Origin: Lethocerus indicus | Taxonomy: Eukaryota > Arthropoda > Insecta > Hemiptera > Belostomatidae | Assembly (NCBI GenBank): GCA_019843655.1 | Contig: JACDQD010000005.1 | Location: forward strand, 10,319,575 to 10,383,574 | Reading direction: 5' to 3' | DNA length: 64,000 nucleotides | Shown here: positions 47,727 through 60,855 of the stretch, piece after piece | Numbering within the stretch: the stretch's first letter is position 1 | Layout of the letters: the number at the start of each line of letters is the position of its first letter | Made by a program: the position numbers and the translations under genes | The notes under the pieces: model-generated | What the model was told of the DNA's origin: nothing | Database searches by the model: none | Seen by the model: only the letters and a program-made list of their open reading frames with translations

Positions 47727-50204
47727 ATTAAGTAACAAGTTAGCGATAACGTGAACAGTAAAATCCATGGGAAAATAGCTGGTGACGAAGTAAGTACGAA
47801 ATAGTAAATGGATATTCCGGACACTCGTTGAGACAACTATGACTATAAGACGAAATAAACGTTCCCTGAAAGATCGGGGAGGAGAAATCATTGTTGTCGT
47901 AAAAGAGACGACGCCAGTTGCGGTTCGGCGAGATCGGTATCGATTTGACGAAGCAAATTGCGCAAAACGCAACGGTGTTTATAGCCCGCGTGGCCCCAGT
48001 GCTATATTCAGGCCCAAGCTCAGATAACTCTACCCGGCAACCGGTCCGGTCTCGGGACACTAATCGTAAAACGCGTCCGGCTAATACGCGCCTATTTATT
48101 AAAGCACAATTACCGTCCCTCGAATTGCTGAAGGCCGGTCGAACGACTGTGTCGGGGGATTGGCCGCGCAGAAGCCCAACTCTGCGCACTTATCGTTCGG
48201 AGGTGAATTCGACCGTGATTAAGATCATATCTCCTTAACTTATGCACCAGTCGAGCATCTTCACCACCCCCCCCCCTTCTCTTAATGCGGGCGATGATAT
48301 GCCGTTATAATGACCATAACTTTTCATTGGGAACAGTAGGATCTGATAAAAATCAATAACAGAATGTTAAAGTCATCTCAGCCAATGCATTAGACTATAA
48401 AACCGACCCGAGAGGCAATTTTATGCAAAGTTCCTACGAAACGTTTGTTGTATGTACTGTTTGCTCACGTTGGAGTACCTCATGATTTCATTATTAGGTA
48501 TAATAAATATCGAATATAAAATGAACGTTATAAATGTAAAATACAAACACACCTGCCGAATCAAATATTCTGGATGCCAGCTGGTAATAGCTCCCCCCAC
48601 ACAGCATTTTGATAATTTACAATAACTTGTTATCAAGACTATCAAGCTTTTAAACTTTCCCAAAAATCTTTCATTTTTGAAGTAATAAACTAAAGGGTAC
48701 GATAAATACACTAATTAGAGGAACGCTGAGTATACTCACACTCTTTATGTATGGAATAATCGAAGGGACAACAAGCCTACTAATCTGATACAACTGTCGC
48801 AATACCCATGTACAGTCGAATGAATACACCGGAGTTTACGAGCTCCTCTCTCTTAATCACTTGAAATTGTCCATTAATCGCAAATTTGAACTGGTTAAAG
48901 TATTCTCACTGGGTAGTTTGTTCCGTAACAACTGTTTTCCACCTAAAAGGGCGCTCATAACGCCATTTATAACGAGAGCACGAAATTCTTTCAGGTACTG
49001 CTTCCCTCGAGCGGAGATATAATCGATTAAAGGATATTATAAAAGCGGCATATTGGGGATCTCTGTTGGCCGTAATCCAGTAAGGAGATGAGGGGATGGG
49101 CTCGAGGGTCGGGATAACCCCGACCTCCCCCCTCGTACGCATTATCCCCCGGCGTGGGCCCTTACCCGCGCCGACGGTTTCATCGTTTAATATTTATAAG
49201 CATTCATAAGGAGACGGCGTGCGAGGTGAAGCGCACGGGAGAGCTCGGGGTTCGGCCTAAGTGGACGATCTATTATGTATCCGCCAATGCCCCAGGTGCT
49301 TCCAACATGGGATTTTACCTAAAAAAGGCAACGCCTTTGTTGGGGTTGTTTTATGAAAGGTAGAAAAAATTTAACAGAAGAACAGGAACAATCATTTCGT
49401 TAATAAATACTCACGCCCTGTACAAGTTCGTGGCCTTGCAGGTATTTAGAAGAATTTATTTATTCATTATGTTTGTCTTCAAATATACTCAGTATTCCTC
49501 GTGAATATGTAGAGCAACTAATAATGGTGTATCTAATTATGTACGTTTGTTGTTGCATATACGTAATAATAAGGAAGTTATCAAAAACAAACAAAACGAG
49601 TTGAGGGAAGGAGGGTTTTTTATATTGGCGTCTTCCTCGGCTGGGAAGAGTAAAGTTTGAGTAGAGTCCCTGCGTGGGGCTCGGTTCTCGACCAAACTTT
49701 GTTCAAAACCCAATATGCTCGGCGGCCCGGTTGGAGAGAAGAACCGACTCATCGCCGGCGAAAAGGAACATTTTTCATGGCTAGAGGAAGGTAGCCGCCG
49801 CCGCCGAGGTCCTGGCGGCGTATCCCTCCCCGCGGAAAACTTTGTAATTTAAACGCCGGCGAAACGATTAACTCGAGTTGAATTATCCACCCTTTCATAA
49901 TAACCCAGACCGCTCACCGCCGACGACGAAAGGAAGAAAAATTCCGGGGTAAGCGAAAAATGGGAAGTGGTTAATCCCAGTCACTTAGCCGAGTTTTCGT
50001 CTGCTCGTGAAATTCGGCAGAAGAACTTCTAACAGATTTCATTTGAACAAGAAAAAGACCCGATTTTTTCCTTTTAGTTTTGAGTCTTTACCCAGACACA
50101 AGAAAGTGTTGATGATCACTAAATAAATCCAATTTGCCTCACTTCAAACATTGTCCAATCTGCAATATGTAATCAAACGAGAAGTGTAAATGAACTAACA
50201 TTTC
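47727..50204. other. gene-free stretch
   Basis: CpG-rich at 47900-48200, 49050-49300 and 49740-49960, with AT-rich DNA between. C9 run at about 48268. Frames of 106 and 149 residues at 47.7-48.2 kb are antisense to each other and resemble no known family. Confidence 0.45.
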
Positions 50205-50265
50205 GTACGGTAAAAATAATTAAATAACCGATTTAAAATTAAATAAATAATTAAAGTTTTCATTT
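50205..50265. promoter_or_regulatory. cluster of homeodomain-type words
   Basis: Within about 60 bases AATTAAAT, ATTTAAAATTAAAT and AATAATTAAAG place several TAAT/ATTA cores close together. Such clusters are bound by Antp-class and other homeodomain proteins, but base composition alone can generate them. Confidence 0.25.
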
Positions 50266-52195
50266 CCGTTGAAGAATAAAGCTACGAATATTACCGTGTA
50301 AACGAAACGGAAACGCTGATGAAATGAAATCGTCAGGTTATTTCTAAATCATGTTCAATGCCCGGTAATGAGTGCGCTTTCCAATCCCAACTATCGGCCG
50401 CCCGTGCAGGTGAACCCTTTAACGGGACACGGAAACTACCTCATTAAGTCCGCGTACGCTCAAACGCTATTTAAGCGTATATACACGCTCGGATACGTAT
50501 AAGAGAGCTTTGTGTAAAGCGCCGCGCTGCGAAACGTACAGGCGAAATGAATATAATGTAAATGAGGAGGGATATTTATGAAGCGGAGAGTGGCGGGCAC
50601 GGCGGGTGTAACAGTGCCGGGGATGTCCCATTTCCTAAATATTTACATACACCGCCCCTTCAGACCTGGGCTGACACTCCCCCTTCCCCTGGATTTTACG
50701 CTCAATTTCCAGTGCGCAAATACTCCTCCGGATCCCCAAGGGAGAACTGGGAAAAGAGGTATTGATATCTTCTCCTGTTCCCAGATATATCCGCCACGAC
50801 GCTTGAGTCCCGGGATTTCTATATTCAATAATAGTTTCCATGTCGGGGGTGTCGAGTGAAGTAGGCTGGCATGCGATCTAAAACAGCTTTAATACTCTAA
50901 TAGCTGTTTAGTCATTCGGTTGCAGGTGCAGATATCAAATTTTATATGCGATTTTTCTGCATTCTTCACCAATGCAATTGCAGTGCTAAAGATACGTAAC
51001 TCAATGGCATACTTAGTACATTATGCACAAATCTTTAATCGTCGTGGGAACAGGGGCGCCCTCAGCAGTCAAGCAATTTTATTCGCCCGGAGATGGCGAC
51101 AAAAAAATGTTGTCACGGGTGTGCACGACGTTCATATTTCTGCACGCTAAATAGTCTTCGAGAGGACGAAAACATTGCGAAATAACATTTTCTAACAGTA
51201 AAATCCGTGGATGAATTTACGCGAGTGTCTGAAACGCGGACGGGTTCACAAATCATCGGAGACAGGTACATCGTTTCCTTCCACGGATCGGGGACGGCCA
51301 CACCCGGTGGACCCGGTCTTACTACGGTTCCTGCCTCAGAGTTATGTCTTTCTAACCTGAAACCAACCGTGTAATATCACACGCTTAACACTTACCGATG
51401 TTTCCGATGGTCGTAATATTCGGGATTGTAAGGATAAATTACTGGGTTAGAATATATTTTTCATATTCCGTGGGATGGCCAAGTTCGCATAGGCTTTCTT
51501 CAACTTATGGAATCGACAAATTATGGCCGAACAAAGCGTGTTCACATGTGCTGTGCTTGTTAACCCCCCCCCGCTGCTCCACAAAAATCATACATTCGGA
51601 ACCTTCGCTGGTGGCTAATTTGAACAATGAACTTAATAGATGGAGTAATGCTATAAAAATGCCAAGGGTCCAAAAATATTCCAAGGTCATACTAACATTA
51701 TTTAATAATAATTGATAATTGTTGCATAATATTTAAGAAGTTTACATAACTAAAAGTTTGATATTTTGCAGGAATGAATAAATCAATGAACATATTGTGT
51801 TCTGCCATGTAGAGGAGACTAGTAAATGCGTATTTAGTGTAGAGTAAACCACGGGCCGCGTAACAGTAATGCGGCCCTGCTCCCCTTACAAGTTGGTACG
51901 AAGGAAAAACGGCGAATAAACAAAAATCAATGCGGGAGGCGTGATGGTAAGGGGGGCGGGAGGCGGGGGGCGCTAGGCCGACACCCAAGCCCCGGCCCGG
52001 GGACACCGGCTTCGAAAACTTCACAACTCAAACCCCGGCTCAAGTTGTAAATCACAATTATCTGATCTCTTCCTAACAAGCCTTTGTTCCTAATCCGAGA
52101 ACATCGCCCGAAAATAACGTAGACAGATCTACGCAATCCACTTACTGCAGGTAAACTATATCATCGATCTGTACTTCCCGATTATGCACGATAAA
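50266..52195. other. gene-free stretch
   Basis: Mixed composition. CpG-containing patches at 50390-50540, 50560-50860, 51190-51330 and 51940-52030. A C9 run lies near 51564. Overlapping small frames on both strands at 50.6-50.85 kb are not convincing. No mobile element recognised. Confidence 0.45.
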
Positions 52196-52340
52196 AAGCA
52201 TTAATAATTATTAAACTGGCTCAAATTAAAGTAAATTATTTATTAACAATTAATAACGCAAGTATCAAATAAAATTGAACGAGATCAGGCGCGAGCTGAA
52301 ATTTAATTTTAATTAAAACCGGGTTTAATTAAATTGAAAC
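52196..52340. promoter_or_regulatory. dense homeodomain-type cluster with palindromic pair
   Basis: About 145 bases with at least eight TAAT/ATTA cores. It includes two near-identical palindromes, TTTTAATTAAAA (52307-52318) and TTTAATTAAA (52324-52333), separated by CCGGG. TTAATTAA-type dyads suit cooperative paired-class or Hox dimers. This is the most ordered AT-rich cluster I found in the window. Confidence 0.35.
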
Positions 52341-55300
52341 AAGTTCAGTATCGAATATAAATAATATAGGGTTCGTGTAATAATTAATCACACTTCGTAC
52401 TTACAAGAACGCGAAAAACTAACGCAAAACAGAACGATACGAGTGAACGAAGAGAATATAGCTTAGCTGCGGAGAACGGAAGATTGCGAGTGCACATCGC
52501 GAGGGGCCTTGGAACGAAAGGGAGACACAATGCCGGTACGGGTCACAGATCACAAGAGAATCACTCTGGGGGGAGGGGTGGGGGGGGTGAATGGTGACGA
52601 GCAGAGGCAGAAGGGAGCTGAGGCGACCTCTCAGCCGGCAGTCCTCGCCCCAAATGACTTAGTTAGGGGATGGAATTAATTCTTGGCCGTCCCGGCGTCC
52701 TCATTAAGTGGCGCATGCGTCTCCGTCTCAGTAGTCTCAGTCTCGCCCCGGCCGCCTCCTAATCAACCCCCCTCGACTTAGCTCAACTTCCCCAGGGCCA
52801 AGTCAAACCACTCCTATCGCCGATTATGGGATACCCCGCGTAGAGGGCGGGGGAGGGGTGGCTATGTTTTGGGGCAACTGTAGCAACCTTTTTGTCGGTA
52901 TTTTCAGTTTTTTTAGATTCCTTTACATAAACAATTTACGGAACTAGAACAGGAGTTATTTAAAATTACGTAAACGGTACACACAAAATACCGCAGTGTA
53001 GTATTGAAGTGTAGAATTGAACGTCTACCTATTCATAATGTCCAGCACAGTGGTCGAAACCCCGCTGTTATACATATCGATGCATATCAGTCGAATACGG
53101 TACCACCTTGAATTAGGCGCATAGATTATTTACGAAATGAAATATTATTTTCAGACTGTGTTATTTTGACGGTAGGGATAGCGAAATATTGAGGCTAATA
53201 CAGAAATGGATAAAATACTGCAAAACCGATCGGTTTTTACAACTTTTTACATACATATATTTAAGTAACCATTATTCCCAATTTATTCAACGAGTCGTTA
53301 AATAAAATACATCTTAAACCCAGAGAGATTACTCGGAACCACTTTAAAGCCCATCTTTAACTCTGTCAAACGACCTTTATGTAAAATACTCTCTTCGGAG
53401 ATGATACATTGCGGGCCTAATGCGGAAACGTCGGATAGAGAGCCTCCGCCGTTTGTTTTACGGTCAAAGGAACGTTTGTAAGGGGGAGAGGAAAGGAGCC
53501 ACCTCACAAGTGGTATCGATTACCTAGCATCGGGCCCGCTCGAGGAGGTTGAGGGGGGAACGCGCCACCGGGATAACTGGGATTACGGGCTTCCAGAACA
53601 AATACAGCGACGACACCGACACGAGATGGGAGGTGCTCGCCCCTCCCATTGACTTCGATCAATCACCATCGGACGCGCTTCAGCTTCGCGTCAAGCACTC
53701 GCGACGACATTTACGACGCGCCTGCAAATAGCCCGATCCGGGTCCGATAAACATGTAATAAATACTGTATGAAGGGTGGATTTGTCTGGCGTCGTATTCA
53801 TCATTGTCTATAACGTGAGGATCACGATCGCCGGCGAAGGAGACTGCAATATCGGGACCGACAGGAGTCCCCAATCAATATTCTGATTTCACGCACGGTT
53901 AGGTTGGAAACAGCACCCGTCACTTATGATATCTAACATGGACCTAATGGAAACGCGGAAATCATTTTAACATGTTGGAGAGACATATGCTAAACATACA
54001 TGGTTTCAGTATGTCAAATGAGACCGGCGAGGTGAGAAACAGTCATAAACAGGCTTACAAAATTAGCATACCTTTATATCAAGCTCTCAAGATTAAAGAC
54101 TATTGACAGATATTTTACTCTAATGTGTCTTATATAAAAAAATTGACTATATGTTTTAAAAATCATCCAGAAACCTTTTTGTTGATTATATTGATCAGTA
54201 TTGTGTAAACCTCAACAACCAATTATATCACAGTTACGATGCATTTACAATGCCGACAGGCAACCGTTGTGATTTCTTCGTGAACAAACTGTCATGCTTG
54301 AAAACCGTATCAAAGGAATGATACTGATAGCGGTTTAGCTTAAAGTCAACAGTGATGGCACAAAATATCGGGGACTTCCAAACACCTTAAATTACAGACG
54401 TAATTTTCAATGCAGTGTTAATTTGCGTATTATTTAATTAGGCAGTATTCATTTGATGGTGTTAAAACTGAATACAGTGGAAGAACAAATTTGCAGGCGA
54501 TAGAATAACAAAGATCTATTATTTTAGGGCGTTTATGACGAAGCATTCGTTCCTGTTCTTGATTGAATTTTTCCGACTATGTAAATTGGGTAACACGAGG
54601 TGAAAAAAAAGCAGGTCAGATTAATGGGGGACCAGTAGCCGAGGGAGTAATTGGTAATTCAATACATTGATCGGCGATTGTTTGCCTTGGCACCGAACAA
54701 CACCGGTCCCGTCGGAAACACCATCATTCCTGATTAGTAAAAATGTTTCCCGGCAATTCGATCTGGCAGTTCATTTGCCCCGGCGCTAATTGTCCACAGT
54801 CCGAAGGGCTTATTTTAATTGCGCAAACACGAAGGTCGAAAAGAATTTCTGTTTCCAGTGGATTTTTTTAAGGGGGTTACTCTTCAGTATTACAGAACAA
54901 CTAATTCGGTTATAATCATTCGGATAAATTTGGTAAATTGAAGCGATTTAAACTTCGTACTAACTTTCGGTTTTTCAAAACAGGCGGTATAGCAATCTTC
55001 CCGGATACCGCATTTAGTAATACAACTGGCCTAAACTATATACCATTATTGGGACCGTAATTAAAAACTCCGGCATCTAAATATAGGCTAATTATATCGA
55101 TTAATCAAACCGCGCAGTCTCTCGTACTGACAATTTAATTGATAAGTTCAGTAATTATTTTCAATGGCCGTTCGCCCGAGCCAAATAAGAAGTGCTCACA
55201 TGTCGACACAGATGAAGACAAGGATCGAACTATCGTCACGTCCTAATAGTCTTGTACCAGGCAAAAAAACATGGTTTTCGTCAAACAAGACAGGGAGAAT

Positions 55301-55540
55301 AATTGACGATTGAAAGCGTAATGTATTAACCCCAATTTACAGATATAGTCGAATACATAAGAAAACGGATTTACGATTCAATCCGATAATTGAGTGTCTC
55401 GGCCCAGGAGGGTGCTCTCACATAGCTCGGTCCCGTCGTTCATAATCTATTCCACGATCGAGTTTGAACTCTAAATTATATTAGGTTGAGGCATTGTCGC
55501 GGATTCGACCTTTCCGTTAACTCCGGCTCAAATCGCTAAT
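52341..55540. other. gene-free stretch
   Basis: CpG-rich at 52480-52870 (with a G-rich run at 52567-52590 and AAGTGGCGC near 52706) and 53400-53760. The remainder is AT-rich. No gene or transposon recognised. Confidence 0.45.
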
Positions 55541-58500
55541 AAAATGTATTTCAGTCGGCCGCTCGAGGCGTTCTCGGGTTCGGGAGGAAGGGGTGCGCTC
55601 GGCTCAGAAATTTGCGTTGGCGTCCGAGTTTTTGCGACGGCCGGCGTTCGCACATTTGCATAAACGCAATGGGTCGTTTTTTCTTTTTTTTAACCCGGCT
55701 TTCGGAAAACAAATAAAATTAGAGTTGCGTCACTTCACTTCTCGTGGACCACTGGAAAGAGCGGCCGGGGGGAGGAAGGAGGCCCATGGAGGAGAGCCCC
55801 CCCCCGTATTGAATATTTAAATAGGATATTCCGAGAGATTAAAAGCGCCGATAAACGTCGCTACGATGAATATTAAAATTTTCAATAAGTCCGAGATTTA
55901 TTGAGCCAATAAAAATAAAATCGGTCCATAAATATCGAATGCCCTTATTCCCTATGAGATTTTCCTGATCCGTCGAGTAGCAGAGGCGGCGTTTTTCGAA
56001 TTACCTCCACTTCCCCCGTTCGAGTGTTATTTAAGACCGCCGGTGGAATCCCCGCTATCTTATACGTTTTAAAAGGCGACTGAGAGTAATTTTTTGAAAT
56101 ATAAATTTAAACGCGATTAAATGGACCGGATTAACGGCCATGAACCAATCACCAGGAAGAATATATACCCTTAAATCTTCTTACTTTGTTTTAAATTTCT
56201 TCACGCTGAGCATTTGTCTTAGCCAACTGGATAAGTTAAGGTTGTTTTATGTTAAAAAGGAGTGCGTCGAATTGTGAACGTTGCATGATTAGAGCAGCTT
56301 AGAAATAATAAATATTAGGTCCTTTATTACGGGAATCCGAGTTAAAGGTAGTTGTCCCGCAAAAGAGCTATATAAATCTTACAATCTATTTCTTTCTGAT
56401 TTGAACAATTAATGAATTCGTCGTTCATTCGCAACGTACGGGCAAAGGAAATTTTTCTAGCCGAAAATGATCAATCGTGAGGGCAACATTGAAGCTTCCA
56501 CGTTATTAAAATGGGGAACCCTAAATATTCATCATGATAGGCGGACGGCGAAGGCAGTGGTAGTGGACCGCAGAAGCGCAATGAGCGATAAAATACACGG
56601 TTCCACGGTGGGTATACAAGTTGTCCCACTCCCCGGGGCGTACAAAGAACCGTTAGCCTTTGATCCGGGCGGGTGTCTAACCGGGATTTAGTGCTGGCCG
56701 AGCGGCGCGGTTCGGTTGTTAAAACGCGGCTGGCTCTCTCCTCCACACTTTATTAGCATGCGAGATTCATAAACGCCGGTGTGTAGTAGTAGTACGCACC
56801 TCGTTAACTCCGGGGCCCGGGTCAAGTATAAATTCCGAGGGCTGAGCATTGTTAGCCGTACGTAAACGGAGGGTGAGAGCGGGGGGGGACCCGCGGCTTT
56901 CGAGAGGAGGCGACAAAGGGGGGCGAAAGGAGAGACGACGCTCCTGACTCCTATAAAATAAATCCGGCCTCGATGACAATGGCCGTCATTGTCGGAGTCA
57001 ACATTGTTGCACCCCTGAGAAACGGCCCGACGCCCGGCAATAACGACCATTTTTCAGGTAGACTGCGAAAAAAGGATTCGCCACCGACCTCGCATTAATT
57101 ACGCTCGGAGAGGGACCCGGGCTATTTTGACTGGGGTCTTGTACCGACTCGAGGGTACCCGGAGATTATTATGACAGGTACAAGGGACGGAGGAATAACT
57201 GGCGATAACTTCAAAAGGACGGTGTTATAAGTTCGATCCGCATTATTATGCTAACTATCTGAAAAAATATTAATATATTCCCTAAACCCTGAGAAAGTAA
57301 ATAGAAGTCCGTTCTTATAGATTGAACCGCGTATCAGCCGGGAAAACACAATGAATTCGGATATTATATGAGACGATAAATTATAATGTTATAATTATAA
57401 AAGTTTGACGGGTCCAACACAATTGTGATTTTGTGTCTCCTCACAATTCGGTCCGATGATGCGATGTAAGATCCTAACATAAATGATCGTAATATATGAA
57501 AGTAATATGGAAATGGAGACCTGAACTAGTAAGCTAGTACAAGTTTCGGTGAATCTCAATACTATAAACGAATATGTACATTCCCGGTGTAGTTATAGAT
57601 ATAGTAACAAACGAGAACAAACATGAATTCAAGTAAGATAAATGAATTACCAGCTAGCTACAGTGTTTTATCTCTTCAGGAACAGTAAGAAATCAAATAG
57701 CTCATTATACCGTACTAGGATAAAATAAATTAATTTAACTGTCTAGAAAGGTGAAAGGAGAATTAAATTCAACCCTCAACTGACAAATGTGGAAATGTCT
57801 TTTATGTGTCTGCTAATAGAATATATTAATTTTCTAGGAAATGTTACTATATACTTACACGGGAACAAATTTATAGATCGAGCTTAATGCACCGAGGAAG
57901 CCGAGCTCGTTATTGCCTAGTAAAAACAGAAATTTATGAACTCAGAGCAATCCCCGATTTAAATTATAATATATAATCAGTATGATGATTGCACTTAAAA
58001 GATTTATGTGTGTGTTTTTAACAAATCATGAACATTCCTAATACAGTAAGTACAATCCACGGAGATAGCTGGTTTCAGAAACTCAGGCTGGTTCGTTACT
58101 TCAGCTGATTCGTCAATAATAGCTTGTTCCCTACTTCGATGGTATATTTTATAACGATGTATTACTTTATTCGTTTCTGCGTTTAAAGATTTGTATTCCT
58201 AGAAACTTTCCAAGAAATATAAATAGTTCTATATAATTTCAGTGGCGATATTTTGAGGTCTACTGGGGAATCAAAGCAGATTTATGAATTGTGTAATCTA
58301 TTATACTATAAGGTATATATATTTTAAGATGGTACATCTCTATCACCGGGAAACACCGTAACGACTATACAATACATGTTTTTCTTGTACTACTAGAATC
58401 CTTAGCTCGAGTTCATGATGAAAAACAACAGTATATTAGCCCCAGGCTCGAAGCAGGTCTAAACGATAGGTTAAACAGGACGTTAATAATGTCCGTTGTG

Positions 58501-58859
58501 GTACTGTGAAGTATTTAAAATCCCGACAGAAGAGAAACCCGGCATTCCAATCGAGCTTGTCACTATCCTATTTGAAGCCAGCAAACTAATGTGTTGCATA
58601 ATTGGTATTCTCCCGTGAACCCTCCAGGCGCCAATTATGAACCGTCCGATTCTCCTAAGTTTTTCAGGAGGCACCACTCCTCATACTTATTTTAGCGGCG
58701 GCCAAAGTGAGATACGCGCTTTCGAGCAGTTAGTAATAGTGGTAAAGAATTAGTGGCTGAGATACCTTCCTCTCGGGCCAACACACCGCAGGGGAAACCG
58801 GAGGGTTCGACACTAAAGTACTACTACTAAACCTCGCAAGTACTAATGCATTAACAGGA
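55541..58859. other. gene-free stretch
   Basis: CpG-rich at 55540-55810 and 56560-57180, AT-rich elsewhere. Frames of 70-120 residues at 56.4-57.05 kb overlap antisense and show no domain. 57.2-58.4 kb is AT-rich with no recognisable element. From about 58.45 kb the composition changes, possibly the upstream part of the element described at 58.86-59.08 kb, but no protein homology is visible. Confidence 0.4.
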
Positions 58860-59075
58860 CCTTCTTCAGGAGTTAACGCGCGGTCTTGAGTCCTCCTGAG
58901 AAGGCGAAAGCCTTGGTCAAGCCAGAGGGAATGGAATGATTAGAGAATACAGTTTGGAAGTGCGTATAGGCCACAGCCCTAGTGACCGCCCAACCGATGA
59001 GAAATTTACAGATTACTGCAAGCAACCGAAACCGGTCTAGCGAGGACCGAACCAGCGAGCTGGAGATAGAAAGAA
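58860..59075 (+). mobile_element. second Penelope/retrozyme-like fragment with hammerhead-like remnant
   Basis: The segment 59021-59075 shares AGCAACCGAAACCGGTCTAG-type sequence with the element at 27.1 kb: CCGAAACCGGTCTAGC, then GACC, then AACCAGCGAG. Upstream, CAGATTA (about 59009-59015) aligns with the CTGANGA position, with two mismatches. The stem III pairing is preserved (CGGTC with GACCG around a 7-base loop), although loop bases differ from the other copy, which suggests the stem matters. An extra hairpin, AAGGC-GAAA-GCCTT, lies at 58901-58914. An imperfect inverted repeat, 58860-58872 with 58893-58904, is just upstream. No protein-coding remnant is seen, and the left boundary is uncertain. 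Confidence 0.45.
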
Positions 59076-60268
59076 ATGTAGAATGAAAAAATAAATCTAA
59101 TAACTTCCAAGTATAACACCTAAGTGAAGAACGAGGTGAAAATAATTAGCCCTGAGATTCGGCCTGTTAACTGGCGACAATAGTCGCTCAATATCCAACC
59201 CAATCCTAGGAGGCCGACGCGTGTTAAAACGAGAAAAGTTTAAGAATCGATTACTCGCGTTGTAAAGAGTGAATTTCAATTTTTGGTGGATTTTGATAAT
59301 ATCAATCCAATTGTTTTCATCAACTGATCTGCAAGATCTGTTCTTGCATTAAATCATCAAACTCAAGGGGAGAAAGTTCACATGCTTTCACTTAAAAACT
59401 CTTATTTTAATACATATATTTTTAGAATTGTTCCATTTTTGTGGTACTTCTACAAACCGTTAAATACTAATAACTAATTATTCTTCGATACACAATTACC
59501 ATCAGAACAAAATCATCCAGACCTAAGCGAAGAGAGAAGTTTCTGTAATGAGTTAATGGGAAATCAAAACACAAAAAAAACAACCTACAAATTACCTACT
59601 GAATTATTCCGTCGTTATTAAGTTATACACAATAATAACTATACGTGATTAAAATTACAAGGCGTGTTGAAACAGTTTTAATATGTTAAGTTTATTAAAA
59701 CATGTTTTAATATTTCAGGAACGTTTACAACCCAATTCCAAATCCTGAAACGTGTTTTTTATGACAACTCTGGAAGCCTATATCAGAAATTCATTAGCGT
59801 ACGAGCAACGGGTTAATACGGCAAAATGATGCTGTCGGTATGACATTAATACTAATGGGCGGGCGGAGAGGAAGGTGTACGCCCCCATTTCAAACGACTG
59901 ATTACTACTTGGGCCTAGGTAAAAACGAAACAAAGGAACGGAGAGATGGCCAAATGGAAAACTTTTAAGAGGCCCTCCCCGAAGCGTTTAACGTGACAAC
60001 GACGCCCCTCATTAATCCCGGCCGATAATTGAACTCGAGTTGCAACGCAACGGAAATTAATTTACATTCTAATCGGGCGTCATTTATCACGGGGAATGAG
60101 TTATTGGTTATTGAAAACAATTCTCATTGATACGCCCTCTTCGATTATGATTATTTTTTCCCCTATTCTTATCTTTTTTTCCACGGGATGCAGTCAGCGC
60201 CGCCTCCGTTGATACATTACGACGCCTTAGTTTATAATAAAACATGGAATTTAACAAAAACAATTATC
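59076..60268. other. gene-free stretch
   Basis: AT-rich with a CpG-containing patch at 59840-60080. An A-run lies near 59572. No gene recognised. Confidence 0.45.
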
Positions 60269-60561
60269 TTAACACGTTGACTGCCATTCGCATTTTCCAT
60301 GGTTAGCCCAAGGCGCCAACGTGAATTTTTCATTATGCGATGCATATTATGTTGAAATATTATTTGCAGCAAATAAAGTGATAATAAGTGATTATAAAAT
60401 CATGCTTGAAGGATTTTTCGTGCTGGGGGTCACCGGTGACCTCATAGTAACAATGGTATTATTGAAAAATTTATCAGTATCAATATTTACTCCAATTATG
60501 TACTTTTATTATTTGCTACGTCGCCGGTCACCAGTGACCCCCATGGCCGTCAACGTGTTAA
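60269..60561. mobile_element. piggyBac-like non-autonomous element (MITE)
   Basis: About 293 bases bounded by TTAA at both ends (60269-60272, 60558-60561). The terminal inverted repeats begin TTAACACGTTGAC and match at 18 of 20 positions. Subterminal repeats carry GGTCACCGGTGACC, a perfect 14-base palindrome at 60428-60441, and a near-copy GGTCACCAGTGACC at 60526-60539 in inverted arrangement. TTAA target sites define piggyBac transposition, and short TTAA-ended elements with inner palindromes are known non-autonomous derivatives. There is no transposase. The 82-residue frame inside (60321-60569) is not a gene, because its ends lie in the repeats. Ends are well matched, so the insertion may be fairly young. 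Confidence 0.75.
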
Positions 60562-60855
60562 TTTCTTAGACTAGGCCAAGAGAATACGGCGATAATCAGG
60601 AAGCGATCAACACTGCCTGGAAAGTGTTTCTTTAGCCTCAAATTCTGAACTTATTTGCTGTTCTTCATCGTGGGCTCATTTCCGGGTAAAGCACCCTATC
60701 CCTGCCTACTGTTTTTCTAAGCTACAAGTCGTACAGACTTCTGTCACGATAATAACCCACACCAGAGGTGAAAATGAGGACAGGAGATCTTATTTTCGTA
60801 AGGTAAAAACTACGAAGGACCAAACGCTTCCGACCGACATAAAGATCCTCCTCAC
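60562..60855. other. interval between the MITE and the retrotransposon remnant
   Basis: No protein homology is visible. The 3' part (about 60790-60855) may be an unrecognisable upstream extension of the reverse transcriptase remnant that follows. Confidence 0.35.

Noticed and set aside
60321..60569. 82-residue frame containing LGVTGD and RRSPVTPMAV words
   Set aside because: It lies inside the TTAA element and its ends run over the subterminal palindromes and terminal repeat. It is not a host or transposase gene.
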